DNA of 64,000 bases from Cercis canadensis (lineage: Eukaryota; Streptophyta; Magnoliopsida; Fabales; Fabaceae), in NCBI GenBank assembly GCA_003255065.1, contig QAOA01003708.1, forward strand, positions 62,001 to 126,000. Direction: 5' to 3'. Below are positions 11,439 to 23,840 of the stretch, one piece after another. The notes beneath the pieces were generated by a model. The model did no database searches. It had not been told where the DNA came from and saw only the letters and a program-made list of their open reading frames with translations. A program made the position numbers and the translations under genes. Each line of letters opens with the position of its first letter. The first letter of the stretch is position 1.

Positions 11439-11876
11439 TACCCAATCTTTAAGATTAAGAATCGAGATCAAATTTTAGTGTGTCTGCTCTTAATTTGTGG
11501 TTATGGTATTATTAGTGACTTCTCATATACGAGTTTATTAAAAATATATGTAAATATACATTGTAGTATAAATATTTTATACCCAATTTTTAAGGTTAAG
11601 AATCGAGATCAAATTTTGGTGTGCCTGCTCTTAATTTGTGGTTATTGTATTATTAGTGACTGCTATTCTCATATACGAGTTTCTTAAAAATATATGTAAA
11701 TATACATTGTAGTATAAATATTTTATACCAAATCCTTTAAGGTTAAGAATCGAGATCAAATTTTGGTGTGTCTGCTCTTAATTTGTGGTTATGGTATTAT
11801 TAGTGACTGCTATTCTCATATACGAGTTTCTTAAAAATATATGTAAATATGCATTGTAGTGTAAATATTTTATATC
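11439..11876 (+). repeat. Three-copy tandem repeat, unit about 140-147 bp
   Basis: Three head-to-tail units each contain the blocks 'ttaagaatcgagatcaaatt', 'tctgctcttaatttgtggtt', 'attattagtgact', 'atatacgagttt' and 'aaatatatgtaaatat'. Copies begin near 11439, 11579 and 11725 and differ by few substitutions and a short indel ('ctgctatt'), so the array is fairly young. No coding role is evident. Confidence 0.85.
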
Positions 11877-12659
11877 AGTTAAACAAAAGAACTGAAACAA
11901 TGTTCAAATTCTGATCATGTAAAATCTCAGCTATTAAATCTCCGTATCTAATCACATCTGGCATTTTTTCAAAAAATACAAATTAAAACACAAGATAGTT
12001 AAAAATCTTTGAGTATTTAATTCCAATTATAATAGAAATAAATTGTTAAGTAAAGAAAGTCTTCACGCTTAATTATTTTTTGACAAAATGGAGACATATT
12101 ATAACGTATCCTAAAAAATCTTGAATAACTTTTAATAAAAAAATCAAACATGCTATATTTTAAACATCTCATACTAAAATCTTTTGTAATCAATTTCTAT
12201 AATATTTAATAGAATTTCAAGCATCAATACCTCCTAATTAACATTTAAAAAATGGACATTGATGCTCAATATCAGACTAGCTGAGATGAAAATTCAGGAT
12301 AGGTTTCTAAGAATCACACTGCATTAATAAGTTTCAGTACAATTTTGTGGTTAACTGGAATTAACAACGTAAAGAGGTTGAGTAGAAATAGAATCTTGTA
12401 ATTAACTGGATTTAGTTCAACTATATCAAAATTAGAAAAGAAAAACAAAAAAAGCAAAATATCCACAGAAATAAATTTTTTTAGCATATTATGGAAAAGT
12501 CACTCCAAATCTATTTGATATATTTCGATAAATATATATAATTGAAATTCATAGAGATTTTAGCATGCATGTTATTTTTGGTGCAACCCACCTTACTATT
12601 AAATGCAAAATGCCCAATTAAATAGTGAGTCATTCAATAATTAATATTAGGTGTCATTT

Positions 12660-12793
12660 TTTTTTTTGTTATATAGAAGTGCAATGTACTAGGAAAATGT
12701 GAGGGAAGTACATGACGATAATAGAATCCATGACATTAAATCTTCTAATTCTTACGACTACAGGAGGTACCACTAGACTCACAGATCATTGAC
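12660..12793 (-). mobile_element. SINE with 16-bp target-site duplication
   Basis: A 134-bp insertion starts with poly-T (poly-A tail on the minus strand) and is flanked by perfect direct repeats atattaggtgtcattt at 12644-12659 and 12794-12809. On the minus strand the head contains an A-box-like tgagtctagtggtacctcc. It belongs to the same family as the copy at 570-720. Confidence 0.75.
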
Positions 12794-13056
12794 ATATTAG
12801 GTGTCATTTCTTTTCAAAGTATAAAAAATTATTTTGATATTTCTGTCTGTCACTTAAGAGATGGAAACGTATCAAACATGTATAAAACATTTTGGTGGAA
12901 ATGAAAAATTATTAACGATACATTTCAAATATTTTCAAGGCATAATGATTCACAAAATATATAGTGATTATAGAAATCAACTATTTTATCCTTCAAAAAT
13001 TCTCTCATTTGTTTAGAATTTTTTATAAGACATTTATCACATTTCTCAACATATGT

Positions 13057-13072
13057 GTTTTTTTTTTGGTAA
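13057..13072 (-). mobile_element. Poly(A)-only retroinsertion scar with 19-bp duplication
   Basis: A 16-bp T-rich tract is flanked by a perfect 19-bp direct repeat (cacatttctcaacatatgt) at 13038-13056 and 13073-13091. This looks like target-primed reverse transcription that aborted after copying only a poly(A) tail. Confidence 0.6.
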
Positions 13073-13347
13073 CACATTTCTCAACATATGTATTAATATT
13101 AATACAACTAATATAATTACTTTTAGCAATAATTTGCAAAAAAAATAAAACAATTCAATCCACTTGGAAGCCCAATCAAGTTTAAAGCCCAAGAAAAAAC
13201 AGATTTTTCAACCCAATGTTTTCTCTTTAATTTAAAAAAAAAAAAAGAAACTGGGCCGAGATAAGGCCTTTTACTCATCTCTTTACCATTGATCTTAAAA
13301 CATAATAATAAACTCTTTCTATTCACAGCAAAAAAAAAAAAAAAAAA

Positions 13348-13917
13348 NNNNNNNNNNNNNNNNNNNNNNNNNNNNNNNNNNNNNNNNNNNNNNNNNNNNN
13401 NNNNNNNNNNNNNNNNNNNNNNNNNNNNNNNNNNNNNNNNNNNNNNNNNNNNNNNNNNNNNNNNNNNNNNNNNNNNNNNNNNNNNNNNNNNNNNNNNNNN
13501 NNNNNNNNNNNNNNNNNNNNNNNNNNNNNNNNNNNNNNNNNNNNNNNNNNNNNNNNNNNNNNNNNNNNNNNNNNNNNNNNNNNNNNNNNNNNNNNNNNNN
13601 NNNNNNNNNNNNNNNNNNNNNNNNNNNNNNNNNNNNNNNNNNNNNNNNNNNNNNNNNNNNNNNNNNNNNNNNNNNNNNNNNNNNNNNNNNNNNNNNNNNN
13701 NNNNNNNNNNNNNNNNNNNNNNNNNNNNNNNNNNNNNNNNNNNNNNNNNNNNNNNNNNNNNNNNNNNNNNNNNNNNNNNNNNNNNNNNNNNNNNNNNNNN
13801 NNNNNNNNNNNNNNNNNNNNNNNNNNNNNNNNNNNNNNNNNNNNNNNNNNNNNNNNNNNNNNNNNNNNNNNNNNNNNNNNNNNNNNNNNNNNNNNNNNNN
13901 NNNNNNNNNNNNNNNNN
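13348..13917. other. Assembly gap of 570 N
   Basis: A run of N bounded by poly-A on the left and poly-T on the right. Open frames spanning it are artefacts. The homopolymer flanks suggest that sequencing failed in simple sequence. Confidence 0.99.
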
Positions 13918-14602
13918 TTTTTTTTTTGGTAAAATATTTTCCTATTATCATTTAACATCCTTTAAAACGGAACAAATCTCACTTTTCTTTTACAAGGAAT
14001 CAAAAAATCTTTAAAATATTCACTTTGTTTTTTTTTTTTTCCTTTCTCTAATGGTAAATCTCTTATTTATTATTATTTAAAAAATAGATTACATTTTTAA
14101 AAAAATATAAGAAAATAAAAAATTGAATTTAAGACAAATTAATTTTATTAACTGAATGTAAAATTTGTAAATCCTGCCAAATAATCTAAGATTAAATAGG
14201 TATTTAAACTTAGAGTGGTAACAAAATTAAAAAAAAATTAATTCCTAACACCAATCAAATGAATTTAATCAAGATCGTTTTAAAAATTTATAAATTTTGC
14301 ATTCAAATTTAAAATTCTTAAAAAAAAAAAAATCTATATACTCTCCTATCATGTTCAGGTACACCAACCTAACCACGTGTTGTCTTCTAATTGAAGAATA
14401 AACCCATAACTGATGAGAACGGCTACACTGAACCCTCGCTTTTTCTCCTCTCTTTTAGATATTCTCCCAACCCCCAACTCCCAATATTAGTGGCGTTCTC
14501 ACCGCTTTCACTCTTATTTCAGCTTCCATTATATAATTAGTCACCAAACTTAGCCGTTACTCCCCACTCTCTGCCTCTCTCTTTCTCTCCACACGCTCAA
14601 CT

Positions 14603-16841
14603 ATGGCGGCACTAGCTTTTCGCTCTTCTCTCTTCCTCTCGCTATGGGTCTCGCTAATTCCCCTGACGATTTCACTCACCTGCACATCACAGAAATTCAC
14701 CAACAACCAGCTTTATTCTAAGTGCCTGGACCTTCCCGCACTCAATTCCTACCTCCATTACACCCATGACTCCTCAAATTCGTCCCTTTCCATCGTTTTC
14801 ATCGCTGCTCCAGCGAAATCCGGCGGGTGGGTTTCATGGGCCATCAACCCCACCGGCGACGGCATGCCCGGAGCTCAGGCTCTGATCGCCTTCAAAAACG
14901 ACGGCGTAATGACGGTGAAGACTTACAACATCAGCTCGTACACGTCCATCGTTCCGTCGAAGCTTTCGTTTGATGTTTGGGACACGAAGGCCGAGGAATC
15001 CGATGGGGTAATAAGGATTTTCGCGAAGGTTAAGTTGCCGGCAAAGGCGGAGAGTTTGAACCAGGTATGGCAGGTGGGGCCCTCCGTCACTGCTGGTTTT
15101 CCGGGTAAGCATGAATTTGGGCAGGCGAATTTGCAATCCAAGGGGAAGTTGAGCTTGAATGGTGGGCAGAGTTTCAGTGGTGGAGTAGATTCAAGGACGA
15201 AGAAGAAGAATGTAAGTTTAAGTTAGCTTAATTTCATATTTTTTTTCTTTATTATAATGGGTTTTAGATGTTTACTCATTTTACTGATAATCATTTTTAA
15301 TCCAAAATTGTCTCATACCTTGCTTTCTACATCTGGGTTTTGGTTATGGATGTTCAAAAGTTTAAAGCTTTTGAAATTTATCTCTATTGTGAAGTAGAGT
15401 AGCAGTTCTAAGAAGAAGAGGCATCTCTTTACTGAAAAACAGTGTGATTCTTTTGAACAGAGTCTGAAAGGAAAGAAAAGAAGAGGAAAAAGATTAAATT
15501 TTGAGAAAATTTTAGGGATTAATTCCTTTTTTCTTTAATGGGTTTTAGTTTTTTTTTTTTTTTTTTCTGGTTTTATTATTATCTTTTTAATGCTAAATGG
15601 TTTCACTCCCTGCTTTCGTTTGTCTATGTGAAACCATCTGATTCTTATGGGTTTTGGTTTTCTATGTTAGAAAGTTTGAAGCTTTCGAAGAGAAAAGTTT
15701 GCTTGCTTATCTCTATTTGAAAAATTGGCTAGTCTGAGAAGAAAAAGCATCTCTTTTAAGTGAAGAACAATGATTCCTTTGAACAGAACCTGGAAAAAAG
15801 ATTTAATTTTGAGAGAAATTTGGTGTTTGAAATTCAGAAAGCTTCCATCTTTGATTTCCTGTTTAATTTAATGTTGCTACCCCTTTAGTTCATATGTGGA
15901 GAAATAGTAAATTGATGAATTCTTTTAATTAATTTACTTTGTTATTTGAGTGATTCTTCTTTTAACAAAATGTTAATTTGTGATTTTCTTGTCTTTAATG
16001 GCAGATTCATGGAGTATTAAATGCTGTGAGTTGGGGCATTCTATTACCCCTTGGAGTGATCATAGCAAGGTATGTGAGGACTTTCCCATCTGCAGATCCA
16101 GCATGGTTCTATCTTCATGCTTTCTGCCAAGTATCTGCATATGCCATTGGTGTTGCTGGATGGGCAACTGGTCTCAAGCTTGGGAGTGAATCAAAGGAGA
16201 TGCAATACTCAGCTCATCGCAATATCGGAATTGCCCTTTTCTCTTTAGCAACATTGCAGGTAAAAAATTCATCTGAACATCTGATATTAATCTATTTTAA
16301 TTGCAGTTCATTAGATGTTAGTCAATTCCTAATCCGAAAAATAGTGTGGAGAAAGGGTGGGAGAAATGACAAGTCCCTTTGTTTATGGACATTTTCTTAT
16401 CTACCAAACATGATATGAATATGATAAAGAGAGGGCATTTGAATATGAAATTTAGGGACATTTCACTGCTGCAGCAATTAGAATTTGCTATCTTCCTTAC
16501 TGATGAAGCTTCCCTCCCTGGAATTGCAGATTTTCGCGCTGTTCTTAAGACCGAAAAAGGAACACAAAATCAGATTTTACTGGAATATCTATCACCACAG
16601 CATTGGATACTCTGTGATTGTCTTAGGCATTATCAACATATTCAAGGGCTTTGACATCTTGAATCCTGAAAAGAAATGGAAATCAGCTTACATCATAGTG
16701 ATTGCTGTATTGGGTGGAATTGCCCTTGTGTTAGAAGTCATAACTTGGATTGTTGTCTTGAGGAGAAAGTCTAGCAAGTCCACAAAGCCTTATGATGGAT
16801 ACAACAATGGACAAAGCAGACAACAACCTCTTACCATATGA
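14603..16841 (+). CDS. Cytochrome b561 and DOMON domain-containing protein
   Basis: Three exons, 14603-15211, 16005-16259 and 16530-16841, join in phase 0 to give 391 residues; all introns are GT-AG. The family carries electrons from cytosolic ascorbate across the plasma membrane to apoplastic acceptors. There is a signal peptide (about 1-25) and a DOMON domain (about 26-185) with candidate haem ligands Met88 (GDGMPGAQ) and His170 (PGKHEF). The b561 core (about 204-365) keeps the four family histidines: His205 (IHGVLNA), His241 (FYLHAF), His274 (SAHRNIG) and His310 (YHHSIGY). The last helix (about 338-357) is followed by a basic, Ser-rich cytosolic tail. Exon 1 ends exactly where the DOMON part ends, so the intron separates the two domains. 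Length and order match the usual plant CYBDOM proteins. Unspliced intron 1 would add only four codons before a stop at 15224-15226. Confidence 0.95.
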
Positions 16842-17121
16842 TCAAGTTACCTCATTGGTGCTGGTTCCAGATTTTGTTGGATGTTGCCTAGGACCTACGT
16901 CAACCCACTATTCTTCATCCTGCATTTTTTTTTTATATATTTTTTAAGTTCACTTTTTTTTCCTTTCTCTTATATTTTTTTCGCCTATTTATTATATCTT
17001 TTGTATAAGGCTTGGTTTTCACAGGGATTCTAGTTTAGTATATATAATACTAAGTACAGAGTGTTCATAGTTTAGTGAAACAATTCTTCATAAGATTGAT
17101 TGTGTTCTCTTTACTTTAGAG

Positions 17122-17398
17122 TAATTCTTTGTACTATTCTATATCCTTGATAATTGACATAATGTAAGTTTAATTGTGCCTATTTTAGCTTTAATTATAA
17201 AATCGTACACTAATTAGACTCACACTACTTTATACACTAGAATTAGCAAAAAAAGAACTCTAATTCTTTGTACTACTCTATATCCTTGATAATTGACATA
17301 ATGTGAGTTTAATCATTCCTATTTTAGCTTTAATTATAGAATCGTATACTAATTAGACTCACACTACTTTATACACTACAATTAGCAAAAAAAGAAAA
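17122..17398 (+). repeat. Two-copy tandem repeat, period 139 bp
   Basis: Two adjacent units start with 'taattctttgtact' at 17122 and 17261 and end with 'attagcaaaaaaagaa'. They differ by only a handful of substitutions. The array sits just downstream of the CYBDOM gene and may form part of its 3' flank. Confidence 0.85.
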
Positions 17399-20300
17399 AA
17401 TCATTATGTGTAAGTAATATTATTCTTTAATTGTATTCAAATCTTTTAAAGGCATGCACACCACAGCACACCATTGTGCAGTTATCATTATCTATTTTTT
17501 TTTACATGTTCTTCTCAATCTTCTAGATACAATTATTGCAATAGATGATTCAACTTGCTTTATGCCTTTAGATATAAGTCAACATACAACAAAGAGAGTT
17601 TGCTTAACGCGTACTTGTGTCGTTGTATGGAAACAACTCTTTCCATGTCAATACGCAAAGAAATCATTGGTAGCAGAAGAATCATGAACCTCAGATTTTT
17701 TAACTTTTTTTGATCTCTTCTGCAAGTGGAGTAGGTTGCAGTTGCCATTTTTTGTACTTTACCTAGTTTTGCGTACGAGGAAGTTTAACTTGTTTCTAAG
17801 TTTTTTAAGGGAATTTTTAACTTTTAATTAAATTAAAATGTAAAAAAAAAAAAAAAAAAGGGAGAAAAAATTTCGTAAAAAAAAATGCGTTTTATATTTT
17901 AGCTTAATTAAAAGCTAAAAGTTTCGTAAAAAAAAATTAAACACATGTAAAACTGCTTTTTAATACGAAAAAAACTTTCATGCGCTATAATTACTAAATG
18001 AAATGTTATTTTTACATCTTAAATTCTTATTATTTCATATACTGCGAGTATTGCCACTAATTAAATTTGAGCCATTTATAAAAATAAATAAAAATTGAGT
18101 AGTTTAATTAAAAATATAAGGTGTAAATTAAATTAAGATTCATAATAGTGAAAAATATTAAAAAGTTTGAAGTACAAGGCTAATTTTTTGGTTCATCCAG
18201 ATTTCACCTCAGCAAATAACTTTGTGTGTTGTATGATAGTGAGTTTCACTATATATGAGATACCTCATGATGTTAATATGACTAATCACACACTAAGGGC
18301 CCCTATGTAGGATGACAAAGCTAGAGTTACTGCTTAGATTAAGTGATTTGTCAGCTAGTTTTGGGAACTTTATTGAAATTGTCGGAATTGGTTAAGGTGG
18401 AGAGGTTTTATTGGTTAATTTAGATTTGGGAAAATCCTATATTAGTTAATTAACAACAAAAGTCACACTTTGCTTAACATCATTCACCAAACTTTATTAT
18501 TATTATTATTTCAATTGATTAACATTTTTAGTTTTGTTTGTGGCCCTAGAGTGATATGGTCCACCAAGGCATGCAATGATCCTATCCCCCTTTCCTCCAC
18601 AACTAGTGCTTTCACTTTCATTATTCTTGCTTTGTTGCTTTCCTTAAAATCATAGCTTTGTGTATGAGATTCCCATGTGATGTGATACAAAGGCTTCACC
18701 CTCATTACTTGGAAGAAGATGGCAAGGTTCTGCAGGGCCAGTTGTTATGTCTTCTCACTAAAATAAACAAATCATTAGAATAAAAGAATAAAAAAAACAT
18801 TACCAAGATTGATTTCTTTGTAGATATGTTGTTGTTTGTACAAACAATTTTTTGTTGTTTTTGTTTTATGCTACTACTTATGGAGCCACATTAAATCTTA
18901 ATGGGATAGCTTAGATTAAAGTTGTGATATATACGATGTGTAAATAGTATTTCACATTTTAGTATGTCCCCAACAAAATATTATTTAAACCATTTTTGGA
19001 TGAAAAGTGCTACTTGGCCATATTTGAAGTATGAATTTAATTAGATAATATATATTTTTTAAAAAAAAAAAATCGAATCATACCTATTATGCTACTATAA
19101 AAGAGGTATGTAACTTCTAGTGTGTAAATAACATTGCTATATATATATAATGTTTATAGCATAGTTAATTTTTTTTTATATGAATAAAATAGTTAAATTA
19201 TTAAAGTTGTTATTATGAAGCCATTTAAATTTAATATGAAAAGATTCTAATAGACACTTATCATATTAACTAATTAATAAGCGCATGATTATGAGGTAAA
19301 AAATTTTGGTAGACAAAAGTGTATGATAATGAAAGGCTACTCTATTCTAAGATTAATGTATATCATAAGCCTTAGCGAAGACTTATAGTGATATTTACAG
19401 ATTGTCTATTAAAAAAAAATTATGCTTNAATGAAAAAAAAAATAACAAACGGATCAAATCAATACTATTCTAGGGGCATAGATCCTATATCATTGAACAC
19501 AATAAAAGTTTCCCCATGTTCAAAGGGTTCCATATGCCTTTAGGCATAAGATGTGGAAATTTAAAAATTTATGGATAAGGAGCACATGCATGGTAGTCTA
19601 GAACAGAAGGAAATATGTTCTAGAAGGTGTTTCAGTAGTTGGGATTCTACTGGGTAGGTGTTAAGTGACTACTGACCTAAACAGATAGGTAAGATTATAT
19701 TAATAAAACGACATATAATGTTGAAGTCACACACTTTTGCTTGAAGGGATAATAATATTGACTATGACCCTTGACCCACAACTCATCGTTCTCCATCTTT
19801 ATTAATTCAATGAGTGTGTTCATGTTAAAAGATGAGCATGTGATGATGTGAAGTAAATTAACTCAATGAACCTTTTTTTTTGGGCAATTATTTTTTTAGT
19901 ATTTTGGCTACGACTTTAGGTTTAAACACAAAATTTATAAGTCATGAGAACGACCTCAATATCACGCAACTATAGACCATTTGATATTTTGGCTATTACT
20001 TTAAGTTCAAATACAAAACTTACAAATTATAAAATCAACTTTAGTATCACTTAATCACAAAACATTTGATAAATGAACACATTTAAATTTAACTTAAGAG
20101 ACTCTATAATCATGCATGTGAACTTAGTTGACCATTTAATATTGCCGACTTTGTTGATATCAACGTGTAATCATTTTACAAGAGAGAGATATTTCTCTAT
20201 ATTAAAGTTTACAATACTTTGTTTATATTAAGCATGGAAGAAAAGCACTTGTTATTTAGTGTTTGGCATATCCAATATAATTTATTCTTCAATTATGAAA

Positions 20301-20516
20301 CTCTGTATTCTGATTATTTTTTTTGTCTTTTTGCTCTTATGTGTTACTAAATCTGTAGGAATGCAGTGGAAAAAAATTTCTTAGGTTTTGGATCAACTAA
20401 ACAAGAAGACTCATGAATTTACACATGGTATAGTCAAATAAAATGTGAGTTGAGTGTTTCAACTATCAACCCATTATGCATTTCTTCAAGGTTTGTTCAT
20501 CCTTTAGTTTTTATTA

Positions 20517-20932
20517 GGGAAAAGTCTTAAAAACCTCCTTCAATTATACTCTTATTGCATTTTACCCCCCATGCTTTAAAAACGTAAAAAAGATCTCCTT
20601 GAACTTTCAAAATGTGCACTTTACCCCCCGACCCTGACATCCGTCCATTAATGTGCATATAATGTGATTAATCTGGGCCATAGTGTAATTTTATAAGGGT
20701 ATAAATGAAAATAAATTTATAAAAAATGGGGTCAAAAAGTAATATTCAAAGAGTTTTGAGGTCAAATTATAATTTTTAAATCCCTTCTTCCATCCATTAA
20801 TGGACGGACGTTAGGGTCATGGGGGTAAAGTGCACATTTTGAAAGTTCAAGGAGGTCTTTCCTACGATTTTGAAGCATGAGAGGTAAAGTGCAATAAGAG
20901 CATAGTTTAAAAGGGTTTTTAGGACTTTTCCC
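20517..20932. mobile_element. MULE-type MITE, 416 bp, perfect 9-bp TSD
   Basis: The ends are inverted copies of each other over about 140 bp: gggaaaagtcttaaaaac on the left, gtttttaggacttttccc on the right, followed inward by matching 'cttattgca', 'ctccttgaactttcaaaat' and 'gtccgtccattaatg' blocks. A perfect 9-bp duplication tttttatta flanks it at 20508-20516 and 20933-20941. The size of the duplication and the long TIRs indicate a Mutator-like element; there is no coding capacity. Its middle ('ggtcaaattataattt', 'gtaatattcaaagagttttg') recurs inverted at 50763-50806 next to another TIR-like unit. Confidence 0.85.
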
Positions 20933-23398
20933 TTTTTATTATGTTTCAATTAATTAAATATTTCTATTTTTTTTTTCAGAGAAAACAAAATTATTTATAG
21001 TTCATAGATGTTGTAATCTTGTAAGCGAGCATAATAGTTCAACTCACACAAATTACAAATAACACATCTTTTTTAGTGGGAGGTAATACTACATTTTTTT
21101 TTTTTTTTATCGANGATAATACTACATTTTTTTTTTAATCGAGAGAAACTCACGTATTAATTTTGATATTATTGTCAAATTTAAATTTAAGATGACAATA
21201 ACTGTGTTTTTAGTGGTGTTACATAATGATTGTATGCTTTTCAATTTTCAAATTTGATTCATTTGTGAAATTACAGAGCAAAAAAGCAATGAACCTCATA
21301 GTTGACTCATACAAAGCAACTTTGAAAAAAGCACTTATATTTGGACTTAACTTGAAACACATGCATTAAGTGATTGATTGGAAATATGTTGAAAATCATG
21401 GTTTTACGTGTTGTGAAGCATGTTTAGTCAAAAGTTTCATGTTAGACCTTCTGAAATTATGAGCTTTGAAATGTGTGAAACTATCAATTAATTGACATAT
21501 ATTCAAATAAGTATTAAGATCTCAATGGTTAACCAGTTTATTTAAACACTTACATAAAAAAAAATTTATGTGATAAACTTTGATATAATAAATTATTTTT
21601 GAATTAAGTTATTTTATATTTAGGTATATAATTGAATAAGCGCTTCTAAAATTAAAAAATAGATATTTTTATTCTAATTGTTTTTTTTTTAATTTTCACT
21701 ATCATTTGAGAATATTTATGTTTCAAAAATTGTTCAAAATAGTTATTGACTAAGCTATCTTAAACTTTCACAAGGGCTTTTTCTTAGAAGTTCTAATTTT
21801 TTTTATATAAAATAAGCTAAAACTAACTTTTTTAAAGGGTAATAAATTGTTTATATAAACTTGTTTAAATATAATTTTATCTATATATAAATACTTATAA
21901 TTATAAAAAAACTCTAATAAAACATACGATATGGTACTCAAACGAAGCCTAAGTCACTATATGAAAATTAATATTAAGAGTTGATTAAGTTACAAAAAGC
22001 AAAAGATTCAAACCTCCACACTTTGCGCCTAAAAACAAAATCGAATCATATGAGCATCTAATTAAATCATAGTTTGAACTTTGAATAGAAGTTTTGCAAT
22101 AAAAAAAAAAAATCACACACACACAAATAGCTTGTTTGAATTTGAATGGTCGTTATGCCGAAAGGTAAAAAAAAATAGAAAAGTGAACCTCTTATTTAAA
22201 GTTTTTGTCCTAAACTCATATAGAATTGATTCTAGTTCTACAACTTTCATATGATAAGGACCAAAAGTTGTCAATTTTGTTGAGGTGGGTCCATAATGGG
22301 CCACGTCACAGTGATGTTATGATGATTATATAATTAAGAAAACATTCTTTTCCAATAAAAAGAAGAAAAAATGGACCCTGACATCATTACTCTGTCACTC
22401 ATATGTCACATTTGATTGCTACTACTTCTTGGGCAATATTATTTGCTAAGGTTCTTCTCAAGTGGACCACTCACCAGCAAGCCTATTATTACAACCTCTT
22501 GGTTCACACCCATACTAGGTTCTTGTCATTGTGGTCCTTGGTTGTTCTATTTGGTTGAACTACACTTATCTTAGGGTTCAACTCTTTCCATATCTAGTAT
22601 TTCCATTTTGATGCTCATAGAGATGAAGATGACCCTTCTATAATAAATTAACTTCACCAAATCAGTAAAACGTTGGTTTAAGTCTAAGGAAAAAATATCC
22701 TTTGATTTATGTTGATAAATTGCATATCAAGAATCTTTAAAGAAGGAAAAAATGGTCTAAAGAGACTGGAGCTGGTGATTCGTCGCTTCGACGACTCCTC
22801 CAACACTCAAGCAAGTGGGCAAGCCAAATGTGAGAAGCGTGTGAATCTATGAGAAGACCTAGGGAATAACTTATTAAATAAAATGAAAAATACTTCTTTT
22901 AGTTTTGAGAATCATATAGTCTTTTTATTATGATAAAATATATTATAATAAGAATTTTAATTTTTTTTATATGATGGTAGAGAGATTCAAATTCCTCCTA
23001 CCCCTTTCAATTCAAACTTTTTAGAGCTAGTGATCTTAGATGAAGAAATATATAGGTAGTAAAAACTTCAAATAAAAATAATATGGTGATTCGAGTTAAA
23101 TTAAGAATGACACAAAAAAAGTTAAGAAAATTGAAACCGAAATTTGAAGTTGTGTATAGAGAGAAAGGAGATGGGTTTGAGATGGATGCTAGAGTGTTAG
23201 GCTTGATGTTGGATACAAAGTCTTGGGCCACTAGAAGATATACTTCTGCTTAAAAATTAGAGTGATGGAAACAAATGGGCTTGATCTAAACTCTTTATCA
23301 GGAGGGTGTGGGCCGTATGAAGCCCAATTTTATATAGTGAAAGAATGGGTTGACAATTGGATATGTGTAGATGTGGTATAAACATAACGGATTGATTT

Positions 23399-23840
23399 GG
23401 GACTCTTTGAGATGAATATTATATTTTATAAATAAATTTATTAATTTATAATAATTTTTAAATTAATTATTTAAAAATTATAATTTTAAAAAAAATAAAA
23501 AAATAAGTGATATGCAGAAACTACTAGATGCTCGAGTGGCCATGTGGTGTGTCCACGTTGAACACGTTAGTTGTCCCATGATGTGTCATTTCTTGTTGCA
23601 TGTTCTTAATATATAAGAATAAAAAAAAAAAGAAAGGAAAAACTACACAAGAAGGGACACGCCAATTGACTATCGGCATGTCCCACGTGGACAAGCCGCG
23701 TGGTCACTAGCGTGTCCGGTGGTTCTCACATGTCCGAAAAGCTTTTTTTTTTTTTAATTTTTTTAAAAACGATAATATTTAGGTAATTAAGTTAAAAAGT
23801 ATGATAAATATAAAATATAATATTCAGGTCAATGAGCCTT
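23399..23840. mobile_element. MITE-like element related to 1384-1799
   Basis: The termini (ctttgagatgaatattata and the complement of tataatattcaggtcaatga) form imperfect inverted repeats. The interior shares with 1384-1799 a block on 'gtccacgt' and 'gatgtgtc', a central poly-A and a block with 'gggacacg', 'ccacgtgg' and 'cacatgtc'. It is non-coding. Confidence 0.55.

Larger units (their letters stand above)
8003..14602. other. Intergenic region between the two DOMON genes
   Basis: No gene was recognised. The region contains the AIR12-like 3' flank, a fold-back MITE (10063-10312), a three-copy tandem repeat (11439-11876), a SINE (12660-12793), a poly-A-only insertion scar (13057-13072) and the assembly gap. 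An open frame of 75 codons at 8631-8858 has no recognisable similarity. The 300 bp before 14603 look like promoter and 5' UTR (pyrimidine-rich, cacgtg at about 14376). Confidence 0.6.

Noticed and set aside
13289..14014. Open frames of 210-241 codons on both strands
   Set aside because: They run through the 570-N gap and consist mostly of unknown residues.
18470..18705. Overlapping 61-64 codon open frames
   Set aside because: No similarity, no codon bias, and the region is otherwise non-coding.
19866..20080. Pair of SINE-like repeats resembling 2620-2700 and 3335-3400
   Set aside because: Shared phrases (for example 'gactttaggtttaaacac') suggest a family, but ends, boxes and duplications are too decayed to define an element.
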